Shown piece by piece: positions 1 through 16,439 of a stretch of DNA of 64,000 bases. The position numbers were made by a program, and so were the translations under genes. A model generated the notes under the pieces. It worked only from the letters and a program-made list of their open reading frames with translations. It was not told the DNA's origin and ran no database searches. The stretch's first letter is position 1; the number at the start of each line of letters is the position of its first letter. The DNA comes from Dillenia suffruticosa. Lineage: Eukaryota; Streptophyta; Magnoliopsida; Dilleniales; Dilleniaceae. Location: NCBI GenBank assembly GCA_033439265.1, contig JAVTVX010000002.1, forward strand, positions 2,180,001-2,244,000, read 5' to 3'.

Positions 1-1404
1 ATTTCAAGTCATGATAGATGTGTATTAGTTTTAGAAATATTTTTTGAAAAGTGTTGATTTAAATTTTTTTTTTAAAAATAAGGTTATATCCATAAAAATC
101 TCCCCGGAGGAAACCCAAGTTTACCATTTTTGTAGAACATGCTATTTATTTTCCGTCTCTTTAATTTTTTTCCACCATAAAATTCCATGGGCCAGGCCAG
201 CCCAGTCAGTGGCCCACTTTCTTAAGCGCAAGCCTGATACTTTCTTGGACCAGACTGAGGGGGAAATTTGGGCCTCAGGCCTGTGCTCTGAAATTGAGCT
301 GAAGAACTTGCAGGACTAGCCTGATGGTCGGAAAGAAAATGCAGGAAAAAAAAAATAATATAAACAAAGAATTGGGTAAGACTCGGGTGATTTTACAGGA
401 AGGTTCCTTAGTACCACTTTTTTGTTTTATTCTTTTTTCTTATTTAAAAGTATAATTACTCAGACCGACGCAGTTTTGCTGAGCAGGAAAATGATTGCAA
501 TAATTAGGAAAAGAAAAAGGCAAAAATGTGATTTGGGTTTCTGTCGATCATTTTTCAAAATAAATCAAAGTGTTGGGTCTCAGTTTACCATCGGCAAGAA
601 ACACCCTAGTTGTTCATGAATTCCACTTCCATCATAAATAACCTTATCAACTCACGTCATATTTTATTAATCCGATTCGATTATTATGAAACTCATTTTA
701 AGAGTTGATTCTCTCAAATCATTTTTTATCATTCTCATATCTCGAACTCGAGATGTCTGATTAAGAGAATAGAGTGATCGATCGTTCAATTTAAATAAAT
801 TTGATAATTCACTTCCTGTTTTGACTCTTAAAATATTTTATTTCACTTAAAAAATAAAATAAATTTCATCTCGCTTACCACTTTGCTCAGTTGTAGACTT
901 TTGACTAAATATCAACAAAACATCTCGGATACGTTTCACTTATTTTATGCTGAGACAAAATTATTATTTTTTTCTAAAAATCATAAATCTTAATTTTATG
1001 TTAACAAGGATGATTATATTTGATGGTTTGACTTTTTCTCCTTTTATATTAATTTTTTTTTAATTTCTCAACAATTTGACATTCTATCTATGTAAAATTA
1101 ATTTAAAAATTTTTAAACTTTCACCATTTGGAAATATTTTAAACTCTAAAACTTTTTCTAATTATTTGATTTTGTGTTCATATTCTAATCTGAAAATTTA
1201 ATTTTAGAATTGAATTGAATTCGTATTTATTTTATTAATAGATTAAATTATATAAAAATAATAGATATATACACACACATATATAATTTACATCCGACAA
1301 TAATTGAAATATTAAAATGCTCTAAAACCGAAATATATTGTCACAATTAAAAAATTAAATCAGAATTAGCAACATTATTTCTTACTTAAAAAATGACCAA
1401 AGAT
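1..1404. other. AT-rich intergenic region left of the tandem array
   Basis: I see no supportable gene here. Short open frames at 44-319 and 422-619 have no recognisable domain and no paralogue in the window. The stretch holds a degenerate SINE-like copy (631-805), a TA/CA dinucleotide run near 1265-1290 and long A/T-rich tracts. It ends where the block repeated three times in the window begins, so I take it as DNA outside the tandem array. Confidence 0.6.
631..805 (-). repeat. degenerate SINE-like retroposon
   Basis: Read on the minus strand, this resembles the copy at 24925-25114: a B-box-like CTCGAGTTCGAGA core, then a segment rich in GAGAATCAACTCTTAAAATG and a degenerate 3' part. Near-identical 11-12 bp sequences flank it (619-630 and 806-816), consistent with a target-site duplication. 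It lacks a clear A tail, so it is probably old. Family membership is my inference from comparing copies inside this window. Confidence 0.5.
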
Positions 1405-1760
1405 TTTTGGTTTTGAAAGGTAAGCCATTTTCAGTCAAACATGAAGAAGGCCCGCATTAATAAGAATTTGAGGAAGCCGTCTTTTACGGGTACCTCAAGA
1501 TTACCAAGGAGAAAGCTTAGTCAAGGCTCTACAAGAATGGTAACACTCTGTGGCTAACCTGGAAAAGACTGCATTCTGAAGAGGAGCGTCTGACGGATCG
1601 GGCTGGTCATGATTTTCTAGAACTTGCTTATGCACCAGTTGACTCCTATTCCAGATGGATTATTTTATTTTTCAAACTCAATGTCAGGTCTGATTTGGCA
1701 ATGCAATTCTGCTGCACAATAGCGGAGCCAGAAGAGGGCCAACAAGACAGGATAGAGTGA
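1405..1760. repeat. conserved upstream block, copy 1
   Basis: This ~350-bp block is strongly similar to the blocks at 9616-9772 plus 10713-10825 and at 17731-18075. It begins GGTTTTGAAAGGTAAGCC and ends around the GAGCCAGAAGAGGGCCAACA segment. Only the third copy keeps a 68-codon open frame (17732-17938, non-ATG start), so I do not call it a gene. It may be a relic exon of an unrelated gene carried along by the duplication. The function is unknown. Confidence 0.6.
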
Positions 1761-3940
1761 ATTTGTATGTCGTATCTCATTGTGTATTTCTTCTTTTCTT
1801 CTCTGCTTTTACTGTATCTACAGATACACTTACACCAGACAAGTATGACTCCATTTGGTAGGTAACAACCTCTCTCTCTCTCTCTCTCCCCACTACATTG
1901 ACGAAGTATGAAAGATTTATATTCACCAATACATTATGTTTTCCTTTTAATTCCACCTTTTAACGTTTCCTTGTTTCTCGGCCCCATTTTGTTTAGAAAA
2001 ATTGAGACTGAGATTACATAAACTTTTTGACGCACAGAATTTTAATATAATCCTATTTTAAATCTCTTTTATATGAAAATTCGATTTCTAATTATATAAC
2101 TTCATTTTTTTTACTAAAAATTTTTTATATTATTTAAAATTATATCATATATAAATTTAAAAAAAATAAAAATAAGTTCACATAAATCGAAGTTTTCATA
2201 CGTCTCTTATATCCCTTTGAAGAGTAGGCAGAATCACATTTAGACTGGTACTTGTTTGAGCTCAGCTGGTCAAGGTGAAAATCTTTTATAAAGACAAAAT
2301 ATTTGGAATTTAGGTTGTTATCTATCCATTCCAAATCAATTTTTCACATGATAGTATACATGGGATCATGCCATGAACAGCCTTAGTACTGGTGGTATCA
2401 CCATTGCTGCCCCTTTCGTTTGTCAAACTGGAAACATCAACGGTGGGTGCTCTGGAGACCATGAGATATGTTGCTATATGTGATTTTTTTTTTCTCTTTT
2501 TTATTTGGTCAAATATGAAGATGGCCCCAAGAAACGTCTGCTAATTTTGGTATTTACATTGTCACTTCTGTTGGAAAAAATTAGTCTTCATTCTTAAGAA
2601 GATGGGCCCAAACGGGTATTCGTTGATCGACTCCCAAGAAAAGTCTTCCAATAAATCCCATTATTATATTTCCCGTCGAGTCAAGCCCTAATCAGAAAAC
2701 GTATGAAGTAGATCCTTTTTCATTATTATGTTTCACTATCTTGACTTCAATCATGTCCACTTAGATTTTCTTAAAAATGTCCTCCAAACCCTTCATTTTC
2801 CTAATCTCATTTACACAGTTTTCACGGAAACATCTCGTCTTTAGACTGCTAATTTTTCACCTTGTCCCTATGGATGCTGGTTCTTATTTCTTCAATTTTC
2901 TGAATTTTATAATTTATGTATCTTAGATTAATTTGGTTTATCTAGTTCAGATTATTAAATTAAATGATACTTCTTTACGTAGAGATTTGATTGGTATGAT
3001 GACAAAGCTCTCTTTTGTCTAAATTAGTCTTCATTTTCTACGGTTCGAAACTTCTTCTCCTAATAAATTGAAAATCCCCATGATTCATGCTCTCGTTTTT
3101 AATTTATTTTTTAACTGTTATATCGTGTTAATTAGACCATATAATCTGAGGAGTTTCTTTCTTTCATAGCTTAATAATGGTGCTTATTTGTCCATATTAG
3201 TCTTCATTCTTCTGCAGTAGCTAAATGACATGATATTATAATCCTTGTAACTCTGCTAAGTATGAAAACAGGAGTTTCTTAGAAATTCTGAGTTTTGGCG
3301 GCTAGAAACTAAAAAGTACAAGGGTAATAGTTCAATCAAACATCAAACTTGGCTTTTCTATCAAGTTTAAGACGTTCAATGATACTACGATTTTTAATGG
3401 TTGTCTTAGAAAAAAAAACATGTGCTCTTTTTTTTTTTAGCTGGAATATTTATAATTTATAAATGAGGCTGCAAAAATTTTTTGGCAGAATGTTCTGTGG
3501 GGATGCCCAATGAAAATTAATTTCTAATAAGAATGATATGAATTTTCCTTTGACGCCCTTTGAATTTATTTCAGTTTGCAAATTTTTATATATCGCATAA
3601 TACTATTCATATATTTTGATTGAACAAAAATATCCCATGACATGAGCAAAATATCCAAAGGAATTTTGCCTTCTGTATCTACGTTTGTAGGAAATTATGT
3701 ACATTGGCCCCCCAATCTATTTATTGCGTATGAAATGAGAAGCTTCTCTGTAAGTCGCTCGGGGATGGGCAATCATAGATTTGAATAAATCTTTGACTAG
3801 CTTGGATGGACCGGCAAAAAAAAAAAAAAGTAAGTCAATTGCGTCCTTCCTCTGAATTCTTGTTAGCATACTGATTGCTGGCAAATTGAAATGATACTTC
3901 TGCAAGGAGCCTAACTCTGAAAAGAGAGAGACTTACTAGA
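1761..3940. promoter_or_regulatory. 5' flank of S-RLK gene 1
   Basis: About 2.2 kb upstream of the gene 1 start, alignable by eye with the flanks of genes 2 and 3: a shared tract beginning CACATAAATCGAAGTT, the TTTTTATATATCGCATAA motif near 3583-3600, and the ATGAGAAGCTTCTCTGTAAG motif near 3732. It includes a CT run near 1870-1890. I cannot place a transcription start or TATA box with confidence. Conservation between the three copies reflects duplication and is not itself evidence of regulation. Confidence 0.5.
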
Positions 3941-6900
3941 ATGAATAGCTTCTTGTCTGTTTTGTCGCCCTGCTCACTTCTTTATTTCTTGTTTATTATT
4001 GTGAGTAATGCTTCTGATACTCTAACTTTGAATGGTTCCCTCATGGATGGGCAGACCCTAGTTTCCCGGGGCAATAGTTTTGAGTTGGGTTTCTTTAGTT
4101 TTGGAAAACCAATGTATAGATACTTGGGAATATCGTACAAGAACATTTCTGTGCCGACTGCCGTGTGGGTTGCAAATGGAGACTTCCCACTATTGGATAA
4201 ATCAGGAGTATTGAAGATTAGCAAGGATGGAAATCTTGTTCTCTTGAACAGTACAAGAGGCATAATCTGGTCTTCAGGTTTGTCCACCATGGTGAATGGC
4301 ACACTTGCACAGCTCTTGGATTCTGGGAATTTGGTCTTGATGGAAAGTGGCCGTGCAGACTTGGGAAACTACCTGTGGCAAAGCTTTGATTCTAAGTCCA
4401 ACACAGCAATACCCGGAACAAAGTTTGGTCTCAATGTAAGAACCGGAGAAGAATGGTATTTAAGATCGTGGAAGGATTGGGATGACCCATCTCCAGGGGA
4501 TTTTACTTATAAACTTGACAATCCAGAACTACCCCAGCTAGTTCTCTACAATCAAGATGTGAAGAAGTTAAGATTCGGACCCTGGAACGGTGTTAAGTTC
4601 ATTGGTGGTGAAATCCCTACAAAAAAAATGAACCCAATCTTACCAATCAATCTTGTCTCAAGTGGGGACGAACTCTATTTTTTGACAAGGGCTACTTCGG
4701 ACAACATCATTGCTAGGGCTATCTTGAGTGAGGCAGGGCTGTTTCAGGAGTTTTACTGGGATGAGCAGACCAATCAATGGGTCGAAATTCTCATGCTGGA
4801 TAAGTATAAATGTGGAAACTATGGTCTTTGTGGCTTTAATGCTGTTTGCACTGGTGATGATTCATCCATTTGTCAATGCCTAAAGGGGTTTACTCCGAAG
4901 GTACCAGAAAAATGGAAGTCTCTGGACTGGTCAGAAGGTTGTGTTAGAGTTACTAATTTGAACTGTAGTGTAGAAGATAAGTTTCTACCGCTAGAACAAG
5001 TTAATTTTCCAGATCTTTCACACTCTCAGATAGTGCATACTATGCTCGTTGATGAGTGCCAGTCGAACTGCCAAAATAATTGTTCTTGTTCTGCTTTTGC
5101 TATTCTAGATATAGTTGGCCAAGAAAGTCGATGTCTGCACTGGTTTGGGGATCTAATTGACCTAAAAATGGATAACGAAGATGATTTGGTTCTCCACATC
5201 AAGGTTGCAGCTTCAGAACTTGGTATTTTGCTGATCATGTTTTATCTCCCTCTCTCTCTCTCCTTTTTCAATCTGAGTTTGAAATATTTGGCTACCAAGT
5301 CGATTATAACTGATCAATATTTGCACTCATTGCTTTCATGCTGAAGGATTTGATCGTATTTCTAACAAGGGAAAGAAATGGGTCGTGATTGGTGCTCCAG
5401 CTGCAGCAGGTGTGATACTGCTAGTATTGTCATGCTTCTCGCTTTGGTGGAAACTGAGAAGAAATGAGAAAGGATGGGTGATGACTACGAAGCAAAGAGC
5501 TAAGGAACAAGGTAAGCATCCTCGGATGAGCAGGTACTAGGTTCATGATCATTGAATTTTCATCTTACTGCTCCCTGGTCAAACAATTAACGTCTGTATT
5601 CCATACATCAAAATTGATAGGATGAGAATCTTGTTTCTTCCAAACTATGACCCCTTAGAAAGAAGTATGATTTGGCTTTGCTTTAAATATTTCATTTTGT
5701 GACTTTTAAATTTTATAATTTTTCCAAGTTTTTGACTCCAATAAGAAATTTCATCATATTTTTAACATTGTCCCTCGTCCTATATGTTATATTTTCTTCG
5801 GTGTATCCCTTTTGTACTCAATGCACTACTGTTTAATCAAACTCGATTTCATTCTTAAATTTTTCTGTTCTTCCTGATGACAATTTTGCAGATAACGGCA
5901 TAAACCTCCCATACTCTGAATGTAGAAGTCATGAAGAAGATTTGGACTTACCTATGGTTGATTTTGACACCATCAGAGCCATCACTTGTGACTTTGCTGA
6001 CATCCAAAAAATCGGCCAAGGTGGTTTCGGCCCTGTATATAAGGTAAATCCAACAGCCCTTTTTCTTTCATACTTGGGTTATATTGACTGTTAGCAAACT
6101 GCACTGTACTTGTGTTTAGGCCTATTCCTCGGTAACTGTTAGCGAACTACATTTTGATCAAAATGTGAACCTACCGTCTGGAATTGGTAGATATGGAAGA
6201 ACCCAAAATAGAAGAAAGAGGCCAAGCCTAAGTTTGATTTCTTATTTTTATAATGCTACACCTTGCCAGCAGGAGTTACAAATTGATACTAAAGATTATC
6301 TTAGTTTCATATTGAGTGGATATTTAGTCACGCATTTGATGGGTATCCTCCACTTTGCATAAGTTGTTAAAGATTATTTTAGTTTTAGGATTTTGATTGT
6401 GTGGGAAATAAGACAACTCTTGACCGTGAAGTGGGATATATCAGGCATATGACTTAAATGAGCTTGCTTTCTATGAAAAGCTATTTTTGCTGCTCTTGAT
6501 CATGATGGATTGTCAACATTGAACACTAAAGACGAAAATTCAAAACTATGGTCTGGTTCTGGCACTAAGCCTCGTAAACTGTAATGCTGAGAAAATTGAG
6601 AGGACAGTTGAAATTCTGAAACGAAAAGAGGAGATGCTGATCAGTTAAAATGTGACAATGATGCATTTGCTTTCCATTCAATGATTTTATTCCCTCCCAG
6701 CATTTTGATGCTACAAAATTTTCATAGGCTAAGCTACATACTGGACAAGAAATAGCAGTGAAAAGGCTCTCCAAGAATTCAAGACAGGGACTTACAGAAT
6801 TCAAGAATGAGGTCATTTTGATTGCCAAACTCCAGCACAGAAATCTTGTTAGACTTTTGGGGTGTTGCATTCAGAATGAAGAGCAAATACTCATTTATGA

Positions 6901-8048
6901 GTATCTGCCTAATGGAAGTTTAGACTCCTATATCTTTGGTTTGCACTCCCAACTGCTTTCTCCATTTTCTTTTTTTCATTTCTGGTTTGTTTTGCATCAA
7001 GCTTTTGCTTAAGGAAATTAGTGTCCTTACCTTTTTACCTCCTCCATTTTGCTTGCTTGTGTTACTAACTCTATGGCATGCATGTCAGATCCAGAACGAG
7101 GTCATTTGCTAAATTGGCAAAAAAGATTTGACATTATTTTGGGAATTGCTCGAGGGCTCGTTTATCTTCATAGAGATTCGAGATTAAGAATTATTCACAG
7201 GGATCTTAAGGCTAGCAACATCCTATTAGATCGTGACATGAACCCCAAAATATCAGATTTTGGCATAGCCAAAACTTTTCAAGGGGAACTAGCCGAAGGA
7301 GTAACAAGAAGGGTCATTGGAACATAGTGAGTTTATTATTACATTTGTTTATGGCTTTGTCAACTTCATGAAGTTCAAAATGTTTGATCATTTGCATGCA
7401 GTGGTTACATGTCCCCAGAGTATGCCATAGATGGACTTTTCTCGATTAAGTCAGATGTCTTTAGCTTTGGTGTTCTACTGCTGGAGATTATAAGTGGCAA
7501 GAGGAACAGGGGATTCAGCCATCCACACCATGACCTCAGCCTTTTGGGACATGTAAGCATCTCAGTGATTTCTTAGAGCATCAGATGCAGTTATTTGTGA
7601 CTAAAGCAAGTAGTGATTCGTATAGATGCTGTTCAGACAACTACATTGTTTACATGTTTGTGTGCTGCATCTATAAGCTTGCCAATGCATGCTCTTTTAT
7701 GTAATTTAGTTTTTTTGTTAAAGTTAATCATGTTATGTTCTTCTTTAGGCTTGGAATCTTTTTAATGAAAGAAGAGCTTTGGAGCTGTTAGATCCATCGA
7801 TAAGGAGCTTATCCTCAATGTCGGAAGTTTCAAGGTGCATACAAATTGGCCTGCTATGTGTGCAACGCCATGCAAACGATAGACCAACAATGCCTTCTGC
7901 ACTGTCGATGCTGGACAGCGAGAATGCATTCTTGCCTCAACCTGAGGAACCTGGTTTTTATTCAGAAAGATCTATTACTGAATTATCAACTAATGAAGCA
8001 CCTATTACTGGTAATGAGCTAACAATTACAATTACCGAGGGTAGATAA
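3941..8048 (+). CDS. G-type lectin S-receptor-like Ser/Thr kinase, gene 1
   Basis: A transmembrane receptor kinase expected at the plasma membrane. Exons: 3941-5222, 5347-5511, 5892-6043, 6728-6938, 7089-7326, 7402-7552, 7749-8048, all GT-AG and in frame (2,499 nt, 832 aa, TAA at 8046-8048). Layout: signal peptide ~1-24; B-lectin ~35-150 ([13 protein letters not shown]); S-locus glycoprotein domain ~205-290 ([10 protein letters not shown]); Cys-rich EGF-like ~291-325; PAN ~341-422; membrane span ~439-461; kinase with glycine loop [11 protein letters not shown] (523-533), catalytic Lys 545, HRDLKASN (640-647), DFG (660-662) and SPEYA. It ends EGR, the usual short S-RLK C-terminus. The start is the first in-frame ATG and precedes a good signal peptide. 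Exon 3 is 24 nt longer than in genes 2 and 3. Family assignment is firm; the ligand is unknown. Confidence 0.9.
5235..5262 (+). repeat. CT microsatellite in intron 1 of gene 1
   Basis: A short interrupted CT run starts ~13 nt after the 5' splice site of intron 1. Genes 2 and 3 have the same tract at the same place but much longer, so the site is a length-variable microsatellite inherited by all three paralogues. Confidence 0.75.
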
Positions 8049-8686
8049 CTGGATCAATTCATTAATGTGTAACATATTCACCGGGGGGTACTGCTTTTTG
8101 AAAGCAGAGAAAGTTTTCTTCACAGAAGTGAAGGATGCTATTCCCCAGCATGCTTTCTAAGTTAGAAGTGAGTCTTTGGAGATTTTGGTCGTTTAACATT
8201 CTTGAGATAAGTGTGTCTAAATATTGAGGTTGTATCCTACCAGTTAAGTGCAAGTCACTTCTGTCCATGGCAAATTCTACACAACTAGTGCATCCAATGT
8301 ACTTCTCTTTTACTGCCTAATTTGTGTAGTAGCTGGCGTTCTTATGAACAAGCCCAAGAAGATCAAGTGAATCAGAAATCACTGATTAAGGTATTGTCGA
8401 TCAAAGTATTAACATGACGTGTTAATTAAGTATGACTAAAACTAGTCAGTGGAAGTATTCCATCCGCATTCACGGTTTGAACATATGTATTAAATTTTTT
8501 ATTTTTTAAGTTGAAATATGTATTTTAACTAATTTAAAAATACTTGAAGTAGAAAAAGTTCTACTGTTTTACTAATATTAACTGTAATATAAGATTCCAT
8601 CTATTTAATTTTTAATCCATTGATCCATGCATAAAATGGACTGAAATCTTTCTTCCTGTATAAAAGATGTCCACTCAGGTCTATGC

Positions 8687-8753
8687 AGAATATATGATGG
8701 GTTCCAGCCGCAAAAAAAAAAAAAAAAAAAAAAAAAAGAATATATGATGGGTT
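8687..8753 (+). repeat. tiny poly-A retroposed insert with 17-bp target duplication
   Basis: The 17-bp sequence AGAATATATGATGGGTT occurs at 8687-8703 and again, exactly, at 8737-8753. Between the copies are only CCAGCCGC and ~25 A residues. The corresponding sites in units 2 (~17036) and 3 (~25205) hold a single, slightly diverged copy and no A tract. This is the signature of target-primed reverse transcription that left an extremely 5'-truncated product. Confidence 0.8.
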
Positions 8754-8768
8754 TTGGAATTTAAGTTT

Positions 8769-8786
8769 GGCCCATTAATGTGGGCC
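8769..8786. promoter_or_regulatory. GGCCCA-N6-TGGGCC palindrome, copy 1
   Basis: An inverted pair of GGCCCA motifs separated by 6 bp. The element is partly kept at 17066-17083 and 25235-25251. GGCCCA/TGGGCC is the core of plant site II elements bound by TCP factors. A regulatory role here is inference from motif and recurrence only. Confidence 0.35.
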
Positions 8787-9615
8787 GGACTAGGCTTCGT
8801 CAATTATTTATTTATTTATTTATTATTTGTTTTCTTTTTGGATGTAGCCCATATGTTCTTGATATATTCTACCAAATTACAATAATGTCCTCAAAAAGAC
8901 CGGACCGAACAGAGCTGAAAGTTGAAACCCTTTCGTCTTTTCCGGTTTTCTTTGCCATCAAACGGCCCAATCTTCGGCCAATGATTTCATTTGAAAGAAA
9001 CATCATCTTTTATGTTTATGTAAAAGGAAAGTTTTTGTATCAAACTATGTTGTAATCTTTTAATCATAAATTTTATATTCAATAGATAAAAATAAAATTT
9101 AAGGTAACCAACACTCTTAATAAGCCTTCTCGAATCGAATTAATTAGGAGAAATTTATATATTAGTCGGTAATAAAATAAATCCGTTTACAAAAAAGGGG
9201 AAGTCTTCGTAATTCTTGGGCCTCAATTTTTCTTAAATCAAATTCTCTCTCTCTCTGATAGCTGGCTTCCATTTTTTTTGAAAATACCCCCGCTACGACG
9301 ATATAGAAGTTCAGAAGTCGGAACCCAAATGGGTCTCCGCAAAATTTGAATTTTTTGATTTCCATGACGATTCCTAGAATAAACTTTTTGTTTCCACTAA
9401 CTTTATTTTGAAGTTTTGATAATAAAAGGGGGGGGGAGAGAAGGAAAGATATACAGAAAATCAAGCCAAATTTTAGGGACAGAAAAGGAAAAACAATTCC
9501 AAATTTTACGAGAAATGAAAAGAAAAAATTACGGTAAAAGTAAAATTCATGAACATAAATGATAGAGAGAGGCGTTGTTAGGGAAAACAAAAATGAATCC
9601 AAATTTCAAGAATAT

Positions 9616-12381
9616 TTTTGGTTTTGAAAGGTAAGCCATTTTCAGTCAAACACGAAGAAGATTGAATTACTAAGAATTTGAGGAAGCAGTCTTTCACGGG
9701 TTACACTCTTGTGGCTAACCTGGAAAAGACTGCATTCCGAAGACGAGTGTCCGGTGGATTGGGCTGGTCATGACACAAAGAAAGGGGGGAGTTGAAAGCA
9801 GTGACTTCACGTTAAAATAAAGTAGTAGGTACGTCCAAATTACTATATAAGCAATCAATACACGTTTCAAATAAGATATGATCAGTCATAGATGTTTATT
9901 TTGAGTGTCTGGTGGACTGGGCTGGTCATAATTTCTACAACTTGCTTATGTACCGTAAGACCGTAAGGAGCGGTGTTTTTAACACCGGACCAGATGAGTC
10001 GATTTAATTGGTTTGATCGTGAGCCGTTATGTAATTCTGTTCAATTTGTATTATTAAATCAGATAAAATCAAATCTAATTAAAATCATTTAAAATTGATC
10101 AAAACCGATAAAATCAATGAATCTTTTAAATTGGTCCAAAGAAAAAAATTATAATATACAATTTATAATATACAAACCGTTACTTATATAACAAATTTAT
10201 TTTTTTATAAAGATATATGAATTTTATTTTATTTTATTTTAAAATATATAATAAATAAATTATATATATAATATATAAATTATATATATAATATCATAAT
10301 AATATTATCTGATTCGTAAAACAATTTAACTAGTTCAATCAATAAACCAATGAATCGATAGATTAGCAATAAATAGTAATTTCATTAAGTGCTAAACAAT
10401 TATGTCCAAAAATAAATTTACTTCACGTTTTTTTATGTAATATTTTGAATGTAATGCATACTTTGATCTTTTTTAAGTAGATTAAAGAAAATTGGAAGGT
10501 GATCTGCAAAAAAGTTGATATAGAATCATTTCTCTCTCTTTTTCTCTTATCTAATTATGGAAACCTTTAACACAATTTTTACTTTACGTGAATTAAACAA
10601 AAAAAAATTAAAATTTAAGAGTCGTACATATAGCTGATCAATCGTCAAATATGTTTCTAATAGAATTTAGACATTTTATGAGTTATACAAAAATCAAATT
10701 AATGGGTTTTACAGAGTCTCCTATTCCAGATAGATTATTTTATTTTTCAAACTCAATGTCAGGTCTGATTTAGCAAAGCTTAATAGCGGAGCCAGAAGCC
10801 GGCCAACAAGAGAGGATGGAGTGAACTTGTATGTTGTTGTATGTATAACTTCATATTTTTTACTAAAACGTTTCTATGTTATTTAAAAATATATTATATA
10901 TAAATTAAATTAAAATAAAATAAAAATAAGTTCACATAAATCGAAGTTTTCATACGCCTCTTATATCCCTTTCAAGAGTAGGCATACCTGAATCACATTT
11001 AGACTGGTAGTTGTTTGAGCTCAGCTGGTCCAGGTGAAAATCTTTGATAAATTCAAAATGTTTAGAATTTAGGTTGTTACCTGTTAATTCCAAATCAATT
11101 TTTCACATGATAGTATATATGGGCTCATGCCATCAACAGCCTTAGTACTGGTGGTATCACGAAATCACGAAAGTGTAATTACATCTTTTAGATGATTGCT
11201 GCCCCTATCGTTGTGTCAAACTGGAAACATCAAATCAGAAAACGTCTGAAGTAGTTCCTTTTTGATTATTATGCTTCACCATCTCGACTTCAACCATGTC
11301 CATTTATCTTTCTTGAACAATGTCCTCCAAACCCATTATTTTCCTCTTCTTACTTACACAATTTCCTCTGAAACACCTCGTCTTTTGACTGCTAATCTTT
11401 CAACTTGTTTCATAGTTCTTCAATTTTTTGAATTTTATGTATTTTAGATTAATTTGATTTATCTAGTTCAGATTATTAGATTTAATGATACTTCTTTTCG
11501 TAGATATTTGATTTGTACGACGACAAAGCTCTTCTTTTGTCCAAATTAGTCTTCATTTTCTACTGGTCGTAAGTTGTTGCCCTAATAAATTGAAAATCCC
11601 CATCATGCATGTTCTCGTTTGTAATTTATTTTTTTAATTGTTATATGCTGTTAATTAGATCATAGAATCTGAGGATGTTTCTTTCTTTCATAGCTTAATA
11701 ATGGTGCTTATTTGCCCAAATTAGTATTCGTTCTTCTGCGGTAGCTAAGTGACTTAGTTTTGGTGGCTAAAAAGTCCAAAGGTAGTTCAGTGAAACGTCA
11801 AACTTGACTTTTCTGTCAAGTTTGATACTATGATTTTTAATGGTTGTCTTTGAAAATAAAATGCGTTCCTTTTTTTTTTTATTATTTTTAGAGCTTGGAA
11901 AATTTATAATTTATAACTGAGGCTGCAAAGTCTTTTTTTCGCAAAATTTCTACTAAGAACGGCTTGAATTTTTCCTTTGACGCCCTTTAAATTTTGTTTC
12001 AGTTGGCAAATTTTTATATATCGCATAATACTATTCATGTATTTTGATTGAACAGAAATACCCGAATAACCATGGAACATGAGCAAAATATCCAAAGGAA
12101 TTTTGCCTTCCTACGCAACGTTGGAAATTCTGTCCATTGGTACCCAATCTATTTATTGTGTATGAAATGAGAAGCTTCTCTGTAAGTGGCACGTGTTTAC
12201 GCTTCAATCATGACTGATAGATTTGGGTAATTGTTTGACTAGCTTGGATGGAAGGGCAAAAGAAAAAGTAAGTCAACTGTGCTGTTCCACTGAATTTTTG
12301 TTAGCATAACGATTGCTTGCAAATTGAAATGATACTTCTGCAAGAGGAAGACTTACCAGAACTAATAGCTTCTTGTCTGTC
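9616..12381. other. unit 2 upstream block and 5' flank of gene 2
   Basis: The conserved upstream block is split. After 9616-9772 there are ~130 bp of unique sequence followed by a second copy of a ~29-bp piece (GAGTGTC...GGCTGGTCAT at 9744-9771 and 9902-9929). Then comes an AT-rich insert from ~9957 to ~10712 before the block resumes at CTCCTATTCCAGAT. From ~10830 to 12381 the flank follows units 1 and 3, with internal deletions. No gene is supported. Confidence 0.6.
9957..10712. mobile_element. unit-2-specific AT-rich insertion of unknown class
   Basis: About 755 bp sit between sequence continuous in units 1 and 3 (GCTTATGCACC then GACTCCTATTCC). The left part contains a CACCGGACCAGATGAG segment, of a kind often seen in repetitive plant DNA. 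The rest is TA-rich. I do not see clean terminal inverted repeats or a certain target duplication, so the class stays open. Confidence 0.45.

Positions 12382-16439
<4,058 letters not shown>

Larger units (their letters stand above)
1405..9615 (+). repeat. tandem duplication unit 1 (~8.2 kb)
   Basis: This is the first of three head-to-tail copies of one segment. The left edge is the GGTTTTGAAAGGTAAGCC block, which recurs near 9616 and 17731. The right edge is the GAGAGGCGTTGT block just before the next copy. Within the unit the order is: conserved upstream block, ~2 kb of 5' flank, one S-RLK gene, and a 3' flank with a GGCCCA/TGGGCC palindrome and a CT-rich tract. The unit carries a private poly-A micro-insert at 8687-8753. 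Edges are accurate to some tens of bases. Confidence 0.8.
8049..9615. other. 3' flank of gene 1 and unit junction
   Basis: No gene is supported. It holds the poly-A micro-insert (8687-8753), a GGCCCA palindrome (8769-8786), a TTTA tetranucleotide run near 8801-8826, a CT run near 9244-9259 and a G-run near 9429. The open frame at 9162-9602 minus overlaps low-complexity sequence and has no counterpart kept open in the other units. Confidence 0.55.

Noticed and set aside
3982-4302. Minus-strand open frames of ~106 codons repeated under exon 1 of genes 1-3
   Set aside because: They are shadows of the conserved lectin exon in the opposite strand and are repeated only because the exon is duplicated.
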